Part shown: positions 35,326 through 43,947 of the stretch, in pieces
Layout of the letters: each line of letters opens with the position of its first letter
Position numbering within the stretch: position 1 is the first letter of the stretch
Assembly: GCF_017873815.1 (NCBI RefSeq)
Contig: NZ_JAGGKQ010000005.1
Location: 145,061-209,060 of the forward strand
Origin: Halorubrum alkaliphilum
Lineage (GTDB): Archaea > Halobacteriota > Halobacteria > Halobacteriales > Haloferacaceae
Length of the DNA: 64,000 nucleotides
Direction of reading: 5' to 3'
The notes under the pieces: model-generated
The model's database searches: none
The model's input: only the letters and a program-made list of their open reading frames with translations
What the model was told of the DNA's origin: nothing
Made by a program: the position numbers and the translations under genes

Positions 35326-35709
35326 AGATAGGTAACTGACGGAGATATTGGTGTAAGTTATGAAAATATAGTGTTCCCGGGGCGGACACAGCTTTCAGGA
35401 CGCGCTGTCCCGTGCTAATGCTTCCCGGGAAAGCGAAACGAACTCCTCGAGATCCCGCTGTGGGGTGTCTCTCGAAACCGTGTCGGGAGCGCCCTCAAAA
35501 ACCCGTCTCAGTCGCGTCCGAGAATATGAGACACTCTCCGTCTGGACCGGGAGCGACGCCTCCAGTGTAGGGCCGGTAGTGCTACCGTGAAACCGTCTGT
35601 AGGTGGTTCGTGACGATTTGACCGGCCCGCTCTTCTCCCGGTTCGACACTCAGTAGTATTGTACAATCTTCACAAATAATTTGCGTTCGGGGCCGTGAAT
35701 ACGGGTACA

Positions 35710-35966
35710 ATGGCCGATTCGATGAGCGAACATCTCAAACAGGAGGTGCGGTTGAGGGGATTCTGGAGCGTACCCACGCTCTGAAGACCTCATTGACATC
35801 CTCCCCGCGCTGAAGCGCGAGGCTTTCTCCTCGATTCTCCGTAAAGAGATTTCCGCCTGCTTATCGAGCAGGACGACCACGCACCGTCGACGAGATCGCC
35901 GAGGAAGTCGAGCGAGAGCGGGCAATCCCATGCCGACAGGTTCTACTTTCCGCTGTCGAACGGTGA
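35710..35966 (+). pseudogene. Remnant of an HTH (TrmB/MarR-like) regulator gene
   Basis: The N-terminal fragment reads MADSMSEHLKQEV from ATG 35710 and then runs to a stop in unrelated sequence. From about 35856 another frame reads PAYRAGRPRTVDEIAEEVE and continues RERAIPCRQVLLSAVER to a TGA at 35964. RPRTVDEIAEEV-ER is a characteristic helix of haloarchaeal winged-HTH regulators of the TrmB type. Between the two parts lies the IS1341-type end at 35795-35830. The gene therefore seems interrupted and shortened; the recognition helix is also degraded (AIPCRQ where STAYR-like residues are usual). Such regulators commonly accompany haloarchaeal sulfur loci. Confidence 0.6.
35795..35830 (-). mobile_element. 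Solo right-end hairpin of an IS1341/IS200-IS605-type element
   Basis: The plus strand reads GACATCCTCCCCGCGC followed by TGAAGCGCGAGG and CTTTCTCC. The CGCGCT-GA-AGCGCG stem with a CCTCC flank is the typical 3' end of haloarchaeal TnpB-only (IS1341-type) elements, which is also the end of their guide-like RNA. No tnpB reading frame is present nearby, so only the tip remains, in the middle of the decayed regulator gene. Confidence 0.6.
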
Positions 35967-35970
35967 ACCG

Positions 35971-37365
35971 ATGGCGTCACCGTCCAACGGTTCGTCTACC
36001 GTGTTTCTGGTGACCGTCGCGGCGAACGTCGTCCCGCTAGTCGGCGTGCTCCACCTCGGGTGGAGCGCACAGACGTTCGCGGTCGTCTACGCGATCGAAC
36101 TGGTCGTCGCCGTCCCGTTTGCTGGATTGAAGGCGTTGTTCGCACGCCGCCCGCCGGACTACGACGAGCTGGAGCGTCCACGGAGGGATACCCCGCTCAA
36201 CTCCGACGAGCTGGGCGAGAGTTCCGTCGGATCGAGCGACCTCAAGCGCCGGCGCGGGAGCGTCACGGTCGTCGACTCGCTCCCGCCGATATACCCTCGG
36301 AACGTCCCGTTCGTCTTACAAGCGGTTGGGACTGCTGTGACACTCGTTGGGGTGTTCCTCTTCACACTGAGCCGTTTCATCAACGTGCCGGCAACGCTTG
36401 CTGACCCGATCGTGGCGGCGAGCGCCGTCTCCCTTGTCGTCTCTCAAGTCGGCCTTGTTAGTCGTGAATACTTCGGCGAGCGGCGCTACAGGACGAGCAC
36501 ACCCCGGAAGGTGATCAGTAGCGCAAAAAACGAGGCGTTTGTAGCCGTAGTGGTGCTCTGGTTTGCGGCCGTCGGCGGTCCGACCGGCGCGCTGGTTGCA
36601 TTCGTTATGGTGAAGCTGTTCATGGAGTGGCGGAGCTACCGCGACGGGGTAGCGGTCGATCCTGACGAGGGGTTGGGAACGCTCCCGCCCGTGGCGGCTC
36701 CGGACGTGCCGCCGACGGCCGAGGTCCGTCCGGACCGGTGTGCGGTCCACGCCACCGCACTCTGGCGGGGCGTGAAGTCCGCGGTTAGCGGCGGCCCAGT
36801 GTACCTCGTCGCGTGGGTCGGGCTCACTGCCGGATCGGCGGGGGGAGTCGCCGCAACCGTGGTCTGTTTCGGCTTTCTACCGGCCGCCATCGGCGGGCTG
36901 AAGACCGTCGAGTACGTCCTCACCCATGGCACACTGGTGTACCAGCGCCGCGACGACGCGGTGGTCGCGTACGACGACCTCACCGAGGCGGTCCAGTGGG
37001 TGATCCCCGTCGACGATGTCCGGGACGCCGAGCTGTGTGAGGGGGAGTTCGTCGACCGTGCCTACGACACCCGGACGTTCTCGCTCACCACGTTTGTGGG
37101 CGAACACGAACGCAGCGTCGCGCACCTCCGGGAGTACGACCGGGCCGTCGAGGCGTTCGAACTCCCCGTCGAGACGACGGTGTTCGGTCCGCTTGACCGA
37201 CGTGTGGTCGGGGCGGCAGCTGCGGTTGGAGCCTGTGGCGTCGCCGCCGTGGTTGGCCTCGCCTCCTCCGCCCCCACCGTCGCGGCGGTCGCCGCCGGGT
37301 TCGGCGGCCCGTTTGGCGTCGTCGCCCTCAGATCGGCGTGGCAGTGGGCGCTCCCGGCCGCCTGA
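35971..37365 (+). CDS. Membrane protein of the DUF6498 type with PH-like C-terminal domain
   Basis: The 464-residue protein has two N-terminal TM segments, a charged loop (ARRPPDYDELERPRRD), two or three further TM segments to about residue 215, then more TM segments and a soluble PH-like stretch (YQRRDDAVVAYDDLTEAVQ, VDRAYDTRTFSLTTFVGEH) before a final TM pair. The N-terminal part matches DUF6498 as found in haloarchaea. Function is unknown. It starts 4 bases after the decayed regulator's stop. The start ATG 35971 begins MASPSNGSSTVFLVTVAAN. Confidence 0.78.
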   Translation: MASPSNGSSTVFLVTVAANVVPLVGVLHLGWSAQTFAVVYAIELVVAVPFAGLKALFARRPPDYDELERPRRDTPLNSDELGESSVGSSDLKRRRGSVTVVDSLPPIYPRNVPFVLQAVGTAVTLVGVFLFTLSRFINVPATLADPIVAASAVSLVVSQVGLVSREYFGERRYRTSTPRKVISSAKNEAFVAVVVLWFAAVGGPTGALVAFVMVKLFMEWRSYRDGVAVDPDEGLGTLPPVAAPDVPPTAEVRPDRCAVHATALWRGVKSAVSGGPVYLVAWVGLTAGSAGGVAATVVCFGFLPAAIGGLKTVEYVLTHGTLVYQRRDDAVVAYDDLTEAVQWVIPVDDVRDAELCEGEFVDRAYDTRTFSLTTFVGEHERSVAHLREYDRAVEAFELPVETTVFGPLDRRVVGAAAAVGACGVAAVVGLASSAPTVAAVAAGFGGPFGVVALRSAWQWALPAA

Positions 37366-37765
37366 ACCGATCTCGAGGTGCGTTAGACCGGGCGGTGTCA
37401 TCGAACTCCACGGCACGAACGCTTGCGTGGCGTGTGCCGATGTGGCAACGCGGAGGCAGCAACGCCAGTTCACGAACTCGTCCGTGACGGTGAGTGTCCC
37501 CCGCCGCTGTGGCGGACGGTACAACCCGTCGGTCGTTCCGTTCGGTGACCACCCACCGTCCGGGATCCCGTCGCTGCGTGGAACGACCCCCTCCGAGAAC
37601 GACGCTCCAGTTGCGGCCGGCTCGTCGGTACCGTCGATCCCGTCGGATCGCTTCCGGGACGCGTCGACGGGACCGTGGCCCTACCGACGTTGACGAGGCC
37701 TGTGCTCGACGGACCGTGAACGCGCCCGAAATATCGGATAAAAGGGGACGGGCCGTCTCCGTGAC
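37366..37765. other. Intergenic stretch without a supported gene
   Basis: About 400 bases between the DUF6498-type gene and the convergent DoxX gene. Open frames in it are rich in Arg, Pro and Thr and match no family. The sequence is GC-rich throughout and may represent decayed coding sequence; no hairpin or repeat stood out. Confidence 0.45.
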
Positions 37766-38347
37766 TCACCCGAGGAGGTACCGAAGCCACGGGTTCTCCG
37801 TGACGATCGAGGACTCCTCGAGGGCGCGGTCGACGCCGACGATACGGCCGGCACCCCACGCGCCGAGGCCGAACAGCAGGAGCATGTAGACGAACGAGCT
37901 GTCGATGAAGTAGCCGTTCGGCATCGGGAACCCCTGTGCGAGGCCACCCTCCCACGCGGCAGTCCAGAACATTGCCATCTGGATCGCACCCATGAGCGCG
38001 GCGAACCGGAAGAACACGCCGAACAGCAGGGCGAGTCCGATCAGGATCTGCCCGAAGATCACGAGCGGGTCGACGATCGAGCCGTAGTTAGCGAACCACG
38101 CGAACAGTCCGCTCAGGGGGTTCGCCTCCGCGATCGCGTTCTGGAGGAAGCCGGCGGACGACCACGCCAACGGGTCGCTAATACCGCCCTCGAACAGCTT
38201 CGAAAGCCCCGCTTGGAGGAACACCCACGCCATCACGAGGCGCAGCCCCAGCATCGAATAGGCGAGCCACGTCTCCGAGTAGTTGAACGTCACCTCACGC
38301 CCCAACAGCTCCGCTTGGAGCGTCCGTTCGGACGGTTGTGTTGACAT
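37766..38347 (-). CDS. DoxX-family membrane protein
   Basis: The 193-residue protein has four TM segments and the DoxX pattern LGLRLVMAWVFLQAGLSKLFEGG near the N-terminus with FGQILIGLALLFGVFFRFAALMGA and FWTAAWEGGLAQGFPMPNGYF after it. DoxX was first described as a thiosulfate:quinone oxidoreductase subunit, but most members are of unknown redox function. It has its own promoter region, divergent from the nnr gene, and is not contiguous with the sulfur locus. Confidence 0.9.
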   Translation of the reverse strand: MSTQPSERTLQAELLGREVTFNYSETWLAYSMLGLRLVMAWVFLQAGLSKLFEGGISDPLAWSSAGFLQNAIAEANPLSGLFAWFANYGSIVDPLVIFGQILIGLALLFGVFFRFAALMGAIQMAMFWTAAWEGGLAQGFPMPNGYFIDSSFVYMLLLFGLGAWGAGRIVGVDRALEESSIVTENPWLRYLLG

Positions 38348-38443
38348 TACGGCATCACCAACCGGCGATTCTCCATCGTATCTCAAATAAGTATGGGTCG
38401 GGTGCCCCACATCATTATGACGCTCCTCAACGCACCAATCCGT

Positions 38444-39898
38444 ATGATATCGACCGATCGGATGGCAGCCATCGACGCCAATGCGGCGGCGCTCGGGGTT
38501 CCACGGAAGCAACTCATGGAGTCGTCGGGTAACGCGGTCGCCCGTGTGGTGCGGTCGGTTGCCGAGCCGGGTGAGTCCGTCGAACTCGTGTGTGGCCGGG
38601 GGAACAACGGCGGCGACGCCTCGGTCGCGGCGCGGTTCCTCTCGGGATACGACGTGACCGTTCACCTGCTCGGACGCCCCGAGTCGATCACGACCGACAT
38701 CGCCGGCGAGAACTGGGAGACGCTCGTCAACGCGGGGATCCCGACCGAGTCGGTCGTCGACGCCGGGAGCCTCGAGTTCGGGACCGCGGACGTCGTCGTC
38801 GACGCTATGCTCGGAACGGGGATCTCCGGCGCACTTCGCGATCCGGAGCGCACGGCCGCGGAACGCATCAACGACGCCGGCGAGGCGAGAGCGACGGTGG
38901 TATCCGTGGACGTGCCGTCCGGTATCGACGCCGACACCGGAGCACCCGCCGGCGGTGCGGACGCGGTCGCCGTCGACGCCGACCACGTGGTGACGTTCCA
39001 CGACGAGAAGCCGGGATTAGGGAGCCTATCGGTAGAACTGACCGTCGCTGACATCGGGATCCCCGAGGCCGCGGAGCGGTTCACCGGTCCGGGAGACCTG
39101 CTCGGGATCGGTCGAGCGTCGGACTCACACAAGGGAGAGAACGGCGAGGTGCTCGTCGTGGGCGGCGGTCCTTACACCGGCGCGCCGACGCTCTCGGCGC
39201 GGGCGGCGCTGCGGGCCGGCGCGGACCTCGTCCGCGTCGCCTGCCCGGCGGCGGTCGCGCGGGAGGTTCAAGGGTTCTCGGAGAACCTGATCGTTCACGG
39301 GCTCTCCGGTGAAACGCTCGGTCCGTCCCATCTCGCCCGGATTCGCGAGCTCGCAGCGGACCACGACACGGTCGTCTTCGGACCGGGGCTCGGCGACGCG
39401 GAGGCGACGCTCTCGTTCGTCCGCGAGTTCCTCGCTGAACACGAGGGCCGGATCGTCGTCGACGCGGACGCTCTCCGGGTCGTCCCGGACATGGAGACAT
39501 CCGCGGAGCTGATCTGTACGCCCCACCAGGGTGAGTTGGAGGCGATGGGCGGCAAGACCGCCGCCGACCCGGACGATCGCGCCGCACTCGTCGGGGAGTT
39601 CGCCGCCGACCTGGGCCACACGCTGCTCGTGAAGGGCGCGGTCGACGTGGTCGCAAGTCCTGACGGCGAGGTCCGGCTCAACCGGACCGGGAACCCCGGA
39701 ATGACCGTCGGCGGCACCGGCGACGTGCTCGCGGGAACGGTCGGGGCGCTTGCGGCGACGACCGATCCGTTCGAGGCGGCAGCCACCGGCGCGTACGCCA
39801 ACGGATTGGCGGGGGACTCGGCGGCCGAGACCAACGGGGACGGGCTCGTGGCGACGGATTTAATCGACCGGCTCCCGCAGGCGTTGTACGATGAGTGA
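38444..39898 (+). CDS. nnr: Bifunctional NAD(P)H-hydrate epimerase / ADP-dependent dehydratase
   Basis: This enzyme repairs hydrated NADHX and NADPHX. The N-terminal YjeF_N epimerase domain (about 1-205) contains CGRGNNGGDASVAARFL and VSVDVPSGIDADTG. The C-terminal ribokinase-like dehydratase (about 215-480) contains HKGENGEVLVVGGGPYTGAP, GPGLGD, TPHQGELEAMGG and GNPGMTVGGTGDVLAGT. MISTDRMAAIDANAAALG at 38444 is the usual start; ATG 38417 with a TATA-like AAATAAGTA 29 bases upstream is a leaderless alternative. moaC overlaps its end by 8 bases. Confidence 0.95.
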   Translation: MISTDRMAAIDANAAALGVPRKQLMESSGNAVARVVRSVAEPGESVELVCGRGNNGGDASVAARFLSGYDVTVHLLGRPESITTDIAGENWETLVNAGIPTESVVDAGSLEFGTADVVVDAMLGTGISGALRDPERTAAERINDAGEARATVVSVDVPSGIDADTGAPAGGADAVAVDADHVVTFHDEKPGLGSLSVELTVADIGIPEAAERFTGPGDLLGIGRASDSHKGENGEVLVVGGGPYTGAPTLSARAALRAGADLVRVACPAAVAREVQGFSENLIVHGLSGETLGPSHLARIRELAADHDTVVFGPGLGDAEATLSFVREFLAEHEGRIVVDADALRVVPDMETSAELICTPHQGELEAMGGKTAADPDDRAALVGEFAADLGHTLLVKGAVDVVASPDGEVRLNRTGNPGMTVGGTGDVLAGTVGALAATTDPFEAAATGAYANGLAGDSAAETNGDGLVATDLIDRLPQALYDE

Positions 39899-40394
39899 AG
39901 AGCCCTCCCCCGACGAGAACCTGACGCACACGACGGCCGACGGCGACGTCCAGATGGTCGACGTCGGGTCGAAACCGGATACGAAGCGGCGCGCGGTCGC
40001 CCGCGGTGAGATCCGGCTGACGCCGTCGACGGTCGCCGCCATCGAAGCCGACTCGATCGGGAAGGGGGACGTGCTGGCCACCGCCCGGATCGGCGCGATA
40101 GACGCAGTGAAACACACGTGGGAGTCGATCCCGATGTGTCATCAGATCCCGATCACGAATGTCGACACCGAGTTCGTCGTCGACGAGGATCGTGTCGAAC
40201 TGAGCGTCGCCGTCGAGACGACCGGGAAGACCGGCTGCGAGATGGAGGCGCTACAGGGTGTAACGACCGGTCTCAACGTCGTCTGGGACATGGTAAAAGC
40301 CGCCGAGAAGGACGCCGACGGCGGCTATCCGGACACGCGAATCGCCGACGTGGGAGTCGTCGAGAAGCGAAAGGAACGGCCCGGGGGAACGTAG
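39891..40394 (+). CDS. moaC: Cyclic pyranopterin monophosphate synthase MoaC
   Basis: MoaC forms cyclic pyranopterin monophosphate in molybdenum/tungsten cofactor synthesis. Signatures: MVDVGSKPDTKRRAVARGEI, the active region HTWESIPMCHQIPIT, and GCEMEALQGVTTGLNVVWDM with the catalytic lysine region MVKAAEKD. Length (167) is normal. It overlaps nnr by 8 bases. The tungsten aldehyde oxidoreductase at 47567 would use the resulting cofactor. Confidence 0.97.
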   Translation: MSEEPSPDENLTHTTADGDVQMVDVGSKPDTKRRAVARGEIRLTPSTVAAIEADSIGKGDVLATARIGAIDAVKHTWESIPMCHQIPITNVDTEFVVDEDRVELSVAVETTGKTGCEMEALQGVTTGLNVVWDMVKAAEKDADGGYPDTRIADVGVVEKRKERPGGT

Positions 40395-40397
40395 CGA

Positions 40398-40625
40398 ATG
40401 AGGGACGTGAGCGACCGGTCGCCGTTCGTCGACCTCGGCTTGGCAGCGACGTTCCTGTTCGGCGGTGCCGCGGGCGTCGCAGTTGGCGGCTGGCTGCTTG
40501 CGCTCCCGTTCGGCGGTACCGATAGCTCGCCGCTCGCGATCTATCTCGAACTCGCTGGACCCGCATCTCTGGTGTGGCTCGCCGTCGCGATCGTCGCACT
40601 CCTCCGCGGGCGCGCTCCCGCCTAA
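40398..40625 (+). CDS. Small two-TM membrane protein
   Basis: The 75-residue product starts 4 bases after moaC and ends overlapping the convergent hflX stop by four bases. Two hydrophobic segments (about 14-36 and 46-68) flank FGGTDSSPLAIYLELAG. No family is recognised. The tight spacing to moaC supports a real gene. Confidence 0.6.
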   Translation: MRDVSDRSPFVDLGLAATFLFGGAAGVAVGGWLLALPFGGTDSSPLAIYLELAGPASLVWLAVAIVALLRGRAPA

Positions 40626-42025
40626 GTCGAACCGGCCGGTGCCAGCTCCGCCGCCTTCGACCGTGCGCGGGCGACGATCGAGGGTTTCGCCTCGAACGCG
40701 ACCGTGACGTGCTCGTCGGCGTACGTCTCCTCGTCGACGTGCGCGTGGTCGTGGATCCACGAGACGAGGCTCATTGCGTCGTCGGAGACGGGGACCATCA
40801 GGCGCTCGCGCTCCCAGTCGGGTAGCTCGCCCTCGACCCTATCGCGAAGCTCGGCGACTCCCGCGCCCGTCCGTGCGGAGACTGCGACCGGCTCCGGCGC
40901 GAGCCCCGAGAGTGCTGCGCGTTTGTCCGCCAGTTCGCCGGGTTCGAGCCGGTCGACTTTGTTGAACACGGTGACGATGGGGGCCTCGTTGCGTTCATAC
41001 AGGGTATCGTGGCTCGTGACGAGCTTCTCGCGCATCTCCTCGACCGACTCGCTCGCGTCCACGACGAGTAACACGAGGTCCGCGCGGTAGACGGAGTCGA
41101 GCGTCGACTCGAACGACTCGACGAGCCAGTGCGGCAGGTCCGCGATGAATCCGACGGTGTCCGTGAGCAACACGTCCCGTTTCTCCATCGCCGCACGCCG
41201 CGTGGTCGTGCCGAGCGTCGTGAACAGCATGTCCTGTGACTCCGCGGTCGAGTCCAGATCCGGGTGCCGTTCCTCGTTCTCGTCGACGTCGAGCTCGGCG
41301 GCCAGCTGACGCATCAGCGTCGATTTGCCTGCGTTCGTGTAGCCCGCGAGCGCGACGAGGTCGAATCCGGACTCCCGGCGCTGCTCGCGGCGAGCCCGCT
41401 CCTTGTCCGCGATCGACTCCAGCTCGTCGCGGATCTCGGATATCTGTCGTTTGATGTCGCGCTCGACGCTCTCGTCGTACTCGCCGAGCCCCATGAACCC
41501 CGGACGCTCGTCGCGTTTCGCGAGACTCGCTTTTGCCTCCGCTCTGGGGAGCTCGTAGCGGAGCTCCGCGAGTTCGACCTGTAGCTGGGCCTTCCGGGTG
41601 TTCGCGCGCTGGCCGAATATCTCGAGGATGAGCGTGAACCGGTCGATCACCTCGACCCCTTCCGGAAGCTCGCCGCCGATGTTGAACGTCTGGTACGGAC
41701 CGACATCGTTGTCGATGATCACGGCTCCGGCTCCCGTCCGCCGGACGAGGTCGCGGAGCTCCGCTACCTTCCCCTCTCCGAACATGAACGCGGCGTCCTC
41801 GGTTCGGGTCTGCGTCAGACTCCCGACAACCCCGTAACCTGCGGCCCGGGTGAGTTGGCTGATCTCCGTCAGGTCGGCCGTGCCGGAATCGACGCGTTTA
41901 GCGACGATCGCGGAACGGCCGTCCGCGTCGGTGTCGGAGGGGTCGACGCGTTCGATCGCGTCGTCGAACCCATCGGTAGTCGTACGGTCAGTCGTCCCGT
42001 CGAGCCCGTCGTTTCCCCCCGTCAT
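40622..42025 (-). CDS. hflX: GTPase HflX
   Basis: HflX is a ribosome-binding GTPase that splits stalled ribosomes. The 467-residue protein has the HflX N-terminal domain (ADLTEISQLTRAAGYGVVGS, VIIDNDVGPYQTFNI, RTRxAQLQVELA-like NTRKAQLQVELAELRYELPR) and the G domain: GYTNAGKSTLM, the G3 region LTDTVGFIADLPHWLV, NKVD, SARTGAGV. ATG 42025 overlaps the stop of the upstream gene (ATGA). Confidence 0.95.
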   Translation of the reverse strand: MTGGNDGLDGTTDRTTTDGFDDAIERVDPSDTDADGRSAIVAKRVDSGTADLTEISQLTRAAGYGVVGSLTQTRTEDAAFMFGEGKVAELRDLVRRTGAGAVIIDNDVGPYQTFNIGGELPEGVEVIDRFTLILEIFGQRANTRKAQLQVELAELRYELPRAEAKASLAKRDERPGFMGLGEYDESVERDIKRQISEIRDELESIADKERARREQRRESGFDLVALAGYTNAGKSTLMRQLAAELDVDENEERHPDLDSTAESQDMLFTTLGTTTRRAAMEKRDVLLTDTVGFIADLPHWLVESFESTLDSVYRADLVLLVVDASESVEEMREKLVTSHDTLYERNEAPIVTVFNKVDRLEPGELADKRAALSGLAPEPVAVSARTGAGVAELRDRVEGELPDWERERLMVPVSDDAMSLVSWIHDHAHVDEETYADEHVTVAFEAKPSIVARARSKAAELAPAGST

Positions 42026-42378
42026 AACAGGAGGTTTCGAGCGGCGTACGCGGCGTGGTGTGCGGCCTGCACTGTTTCGCGTTCCCCTATGCTCTCGACG
42101 TATTTAAACTCCGGTCGGAAGCTCAGCCCGACGACCTCCGCGGGCTCCTCGTAGAACTCGCCGCCCTCGGCGACGATCGGACACGACGGCGGCTCCGGGA
42201 GGTTACCGACCGCCTCCGCCGTCAGCGCAACGGTCGCCTCTAGGGTCGGCCCGTCGCGGACGCTGGCGAACCCGATCCCCTCGACCGAGCGGATCCGGGT
42301 CGAGTCGATCGTCGCGTGGACCGCGGCCGCGACCATCAGATATTCGCCGCCCTCCTCGTGGCGGCCGCTGATGTCCAC
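42022..42378 (-). CDS. Conserved haloarchaeal protein (DUF2209-like)
   Basis: The 118-residue protein starts with GTG (DISGRHEEGGEYLMVAAAVHATID) and contains GFASVRDGPTLEATVALTAEAV and YVESIGERETVQAAHHAAYAARN. The pattern fits the archaeal DUF2209 family, an RNase H-like fold group of unknown role. It is the first gene of an apparent two-gene unit with hflX. The reading frame continues upstream without a better start, so the exact start is uncertain. Confidence 0.65.
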   Translation of the reverse strand: MDISGRHEEGGEYLMVAAAVHATIDSTRIRSVEGIGFASVRDGPTLEATVALTAEAVGNLPEPPSCPIVAEGGEFYEEPAEVVGLSFRPEFKYVESIGERETVQAAHHAAYAARNLLL

Positions 42379-42527
42379 GCCAACGACATTAGGGGCGGGA
42401 GCCGTCCACCTCGATCGGCGTCGTTCGTGCCATACCGAAGCCTACCCGTTCCTGCGGCTTCAACTGTGTGGTGGCGCTGGCCCCCTACCGGCCCGTTTTC
42501 GTCGGGAGCGATCGTGTGGACAACGGC

Positions 42528-42535
42528 TTTATATA
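42528..42535 (+). promoter_or_regulatory. TATA box for the metallophosphoesterase
   Basis: TTTATATA is centred 28 bases before the ATG at 42560, as expected for a leaderless archaeal transcript. Confidence 0.65.
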
Positions 42536-42559
42536 GTAGTCGGCGTTTGGGCGACGTAG

Positions 42560-43921
42560 ATGACCGACGACGCCGACGTGTATTACGTTATCAGCGACCT
42601 CCACATCGGCGGGGACGAACAGCTCGAAGAGGTGGAGTTCCTCGACGAGTTACTGGAGTTCCTGGAACGGCTGGAAAACACCGACGAGAACGCGGAGCTC
42701 GTGATCAACGGCGACGCGTTCGGTCTCTGGGAGTTCACGACTGTCGAGGGCATGGAGAAGTTCGACGAGTTGGAGTCGTCGTATCCGAAGCTGTTCGAGG
42801 CGTTCCGTCGGACCGGCGAGAACATCACGGTTACACTCCTTCCCGGAAACCACGACCACGAACTCGCCGCCTACGATGCGTACGTCGACCGGTTCGCGGA
42901 ATACAACGTCGACCTCGTTCAGAACGAGTCGATAACGCGCCGGGTCGGCGACCGTACAGTTCACTTCGAACACGGCCACCAGCACGATCCGAACAATCGG
43001 ATCGAGGACTGGGGCAACGAGCACGCGACCCCGCTGGGCTACTACTATAATACCCTCGTCACGAGCCGCGCGGGACGGCTCTCGGACCGCGGCCGGTACA
43101 ACTGGTTAAAGGACGTTCAAGCCGTCACCCCGACTGAACGGATGCCCGTGTGGCTCTTCTCGAAGTACTTTTATCGGGAGATGAACCCCATTCTGCGGTA
43201 CGCCTTGGTTCCGTTCCTGCTGTTGTTCAACATCAGCGTCGTCCTCGCGTTGTTGGCGGGTCTCGATCTCGCCGGAATCTGGTCGATGCCCGTCGACCGA
43301 ACCACGGCGTTCCTCGGGCAGTTCGGGACCGCGGGCACCGCAGTCTGGTTCCTGCTCGCGATCAACGTCGTCGTTACCGCGCTGCTGCTGCTGGTCGCGA
43401 TCCCGCTGTACTTCATTAGACGTGACTTCCGGCGGACGATAGACCGCTTCGGCGTGTTCGAGACGGCCTTAACCGTCGACGCCCAGGGCCCCTACGAATC
43501 GGCCGCTCGTGAAACGTTCGAGGAGAACCCCGAGACCGCCGTTTTCTGTTACGGTCACACTCACCGGCCGACGGTGCGGGAGTTGGACGGCGGCGTGCTC
43601 GTTAACACCGGCACGTGGCTCAAGCGACTCCACCGCCGTGATGGGATCATCGGCCTGTTGCCGCCGGTGTTCTATCCGACCTATCAGCTCGGTACGGTCC
43701 GGATCGCCGACGAGCCGGAGGGGATCTCGGTCGAGTACCGGACCGTCGGAAAACCGAGCCCCGCCACGGAGGAATTAACCCTCACCGAACGCCTGTTTAC
43801 TGTCGGTCGGGAGCCAGAACTGGACATTCCCGAACGAACCGTCATCGACGACGCTGGAGGGACGCCGGAGACGACACCCGCCGACGACGTCGTTGACGAC
43901 GTAGAGCCGGTTGGGAACTGA
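42560..43921 (+). CDS. Calcineurin-like metallophosphoesterase with internal TM pair
   Basis: The 453-residue protein has the phosphoesterase motifs VISDLHIGG (D13, H15), VINGDAFGLWEF, LLPGNHDHELA, EHGHQHDP and CYGHTHRP, in the order seen in UDP-2,3-diacylglucosamine hydrolase-like enzymes. Between GHQHDP and GHTHRP sit two TM segments (about 215-240 and 255-285), splitting the catalytic domain, which is unusual and suggests membrane anchoring of the enzyme. Substrate is unknown. The C-terminus is acidic. Confidence 0.85.
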   Translation: MTDDADVYYVISDLHIGGDEQLEEVEFLDELLEFLERLENTDENAELVINGDAFGLWEFTTVEGMEKFDELESSYPKLFEAFRRTGENITVTLLPGNHDHELAAYDAYVDRFAEYNVDLVQNESITRRVGDRTVHFEHGHQHDPNNRIEDWGNEHATPLGYYYNTLVTSRAGRLSDRGRYNWLKDVQAVTPTERMPVWLFSKYFYREMNPILRYALVPFLLLFNISVVLALLAGLDLAGIWSMPVDRTTAFLGQFGTAGTAVWFLLAINVVVTALLLLVAIPLYFIRRDFRRTIDRFGVFETALTVDAQGPYESAARETFEENPETAVFCYGHTHRPTVRELDGGVLVNTGTWLKRLHRRDGIIGLLPPVFYPTYQLGTVRIADEPEGISVEYRTVGKPSPATEELTLTERLFTVGREPELDIPERTVIDDAGGTPETTPADDVVDDVEPVGN

Positions 43922-43947
43922 TATCAACCTAGCTGGGCCTCTCCGCG

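Noticed and set aside
35395..35649. An 84-codon reverse frame in the decayed stretch
   Set aside because: Low-complexity Ser/Arg/Thr composition and no family resemblance; probably decayed DNA.
38348..39001. Upstream extension of the DoxX frame to give 411 residues
   Set aside because: The extension is antisense to the NAD(P)HX repair gene; the DoxX domain begins at 38347.
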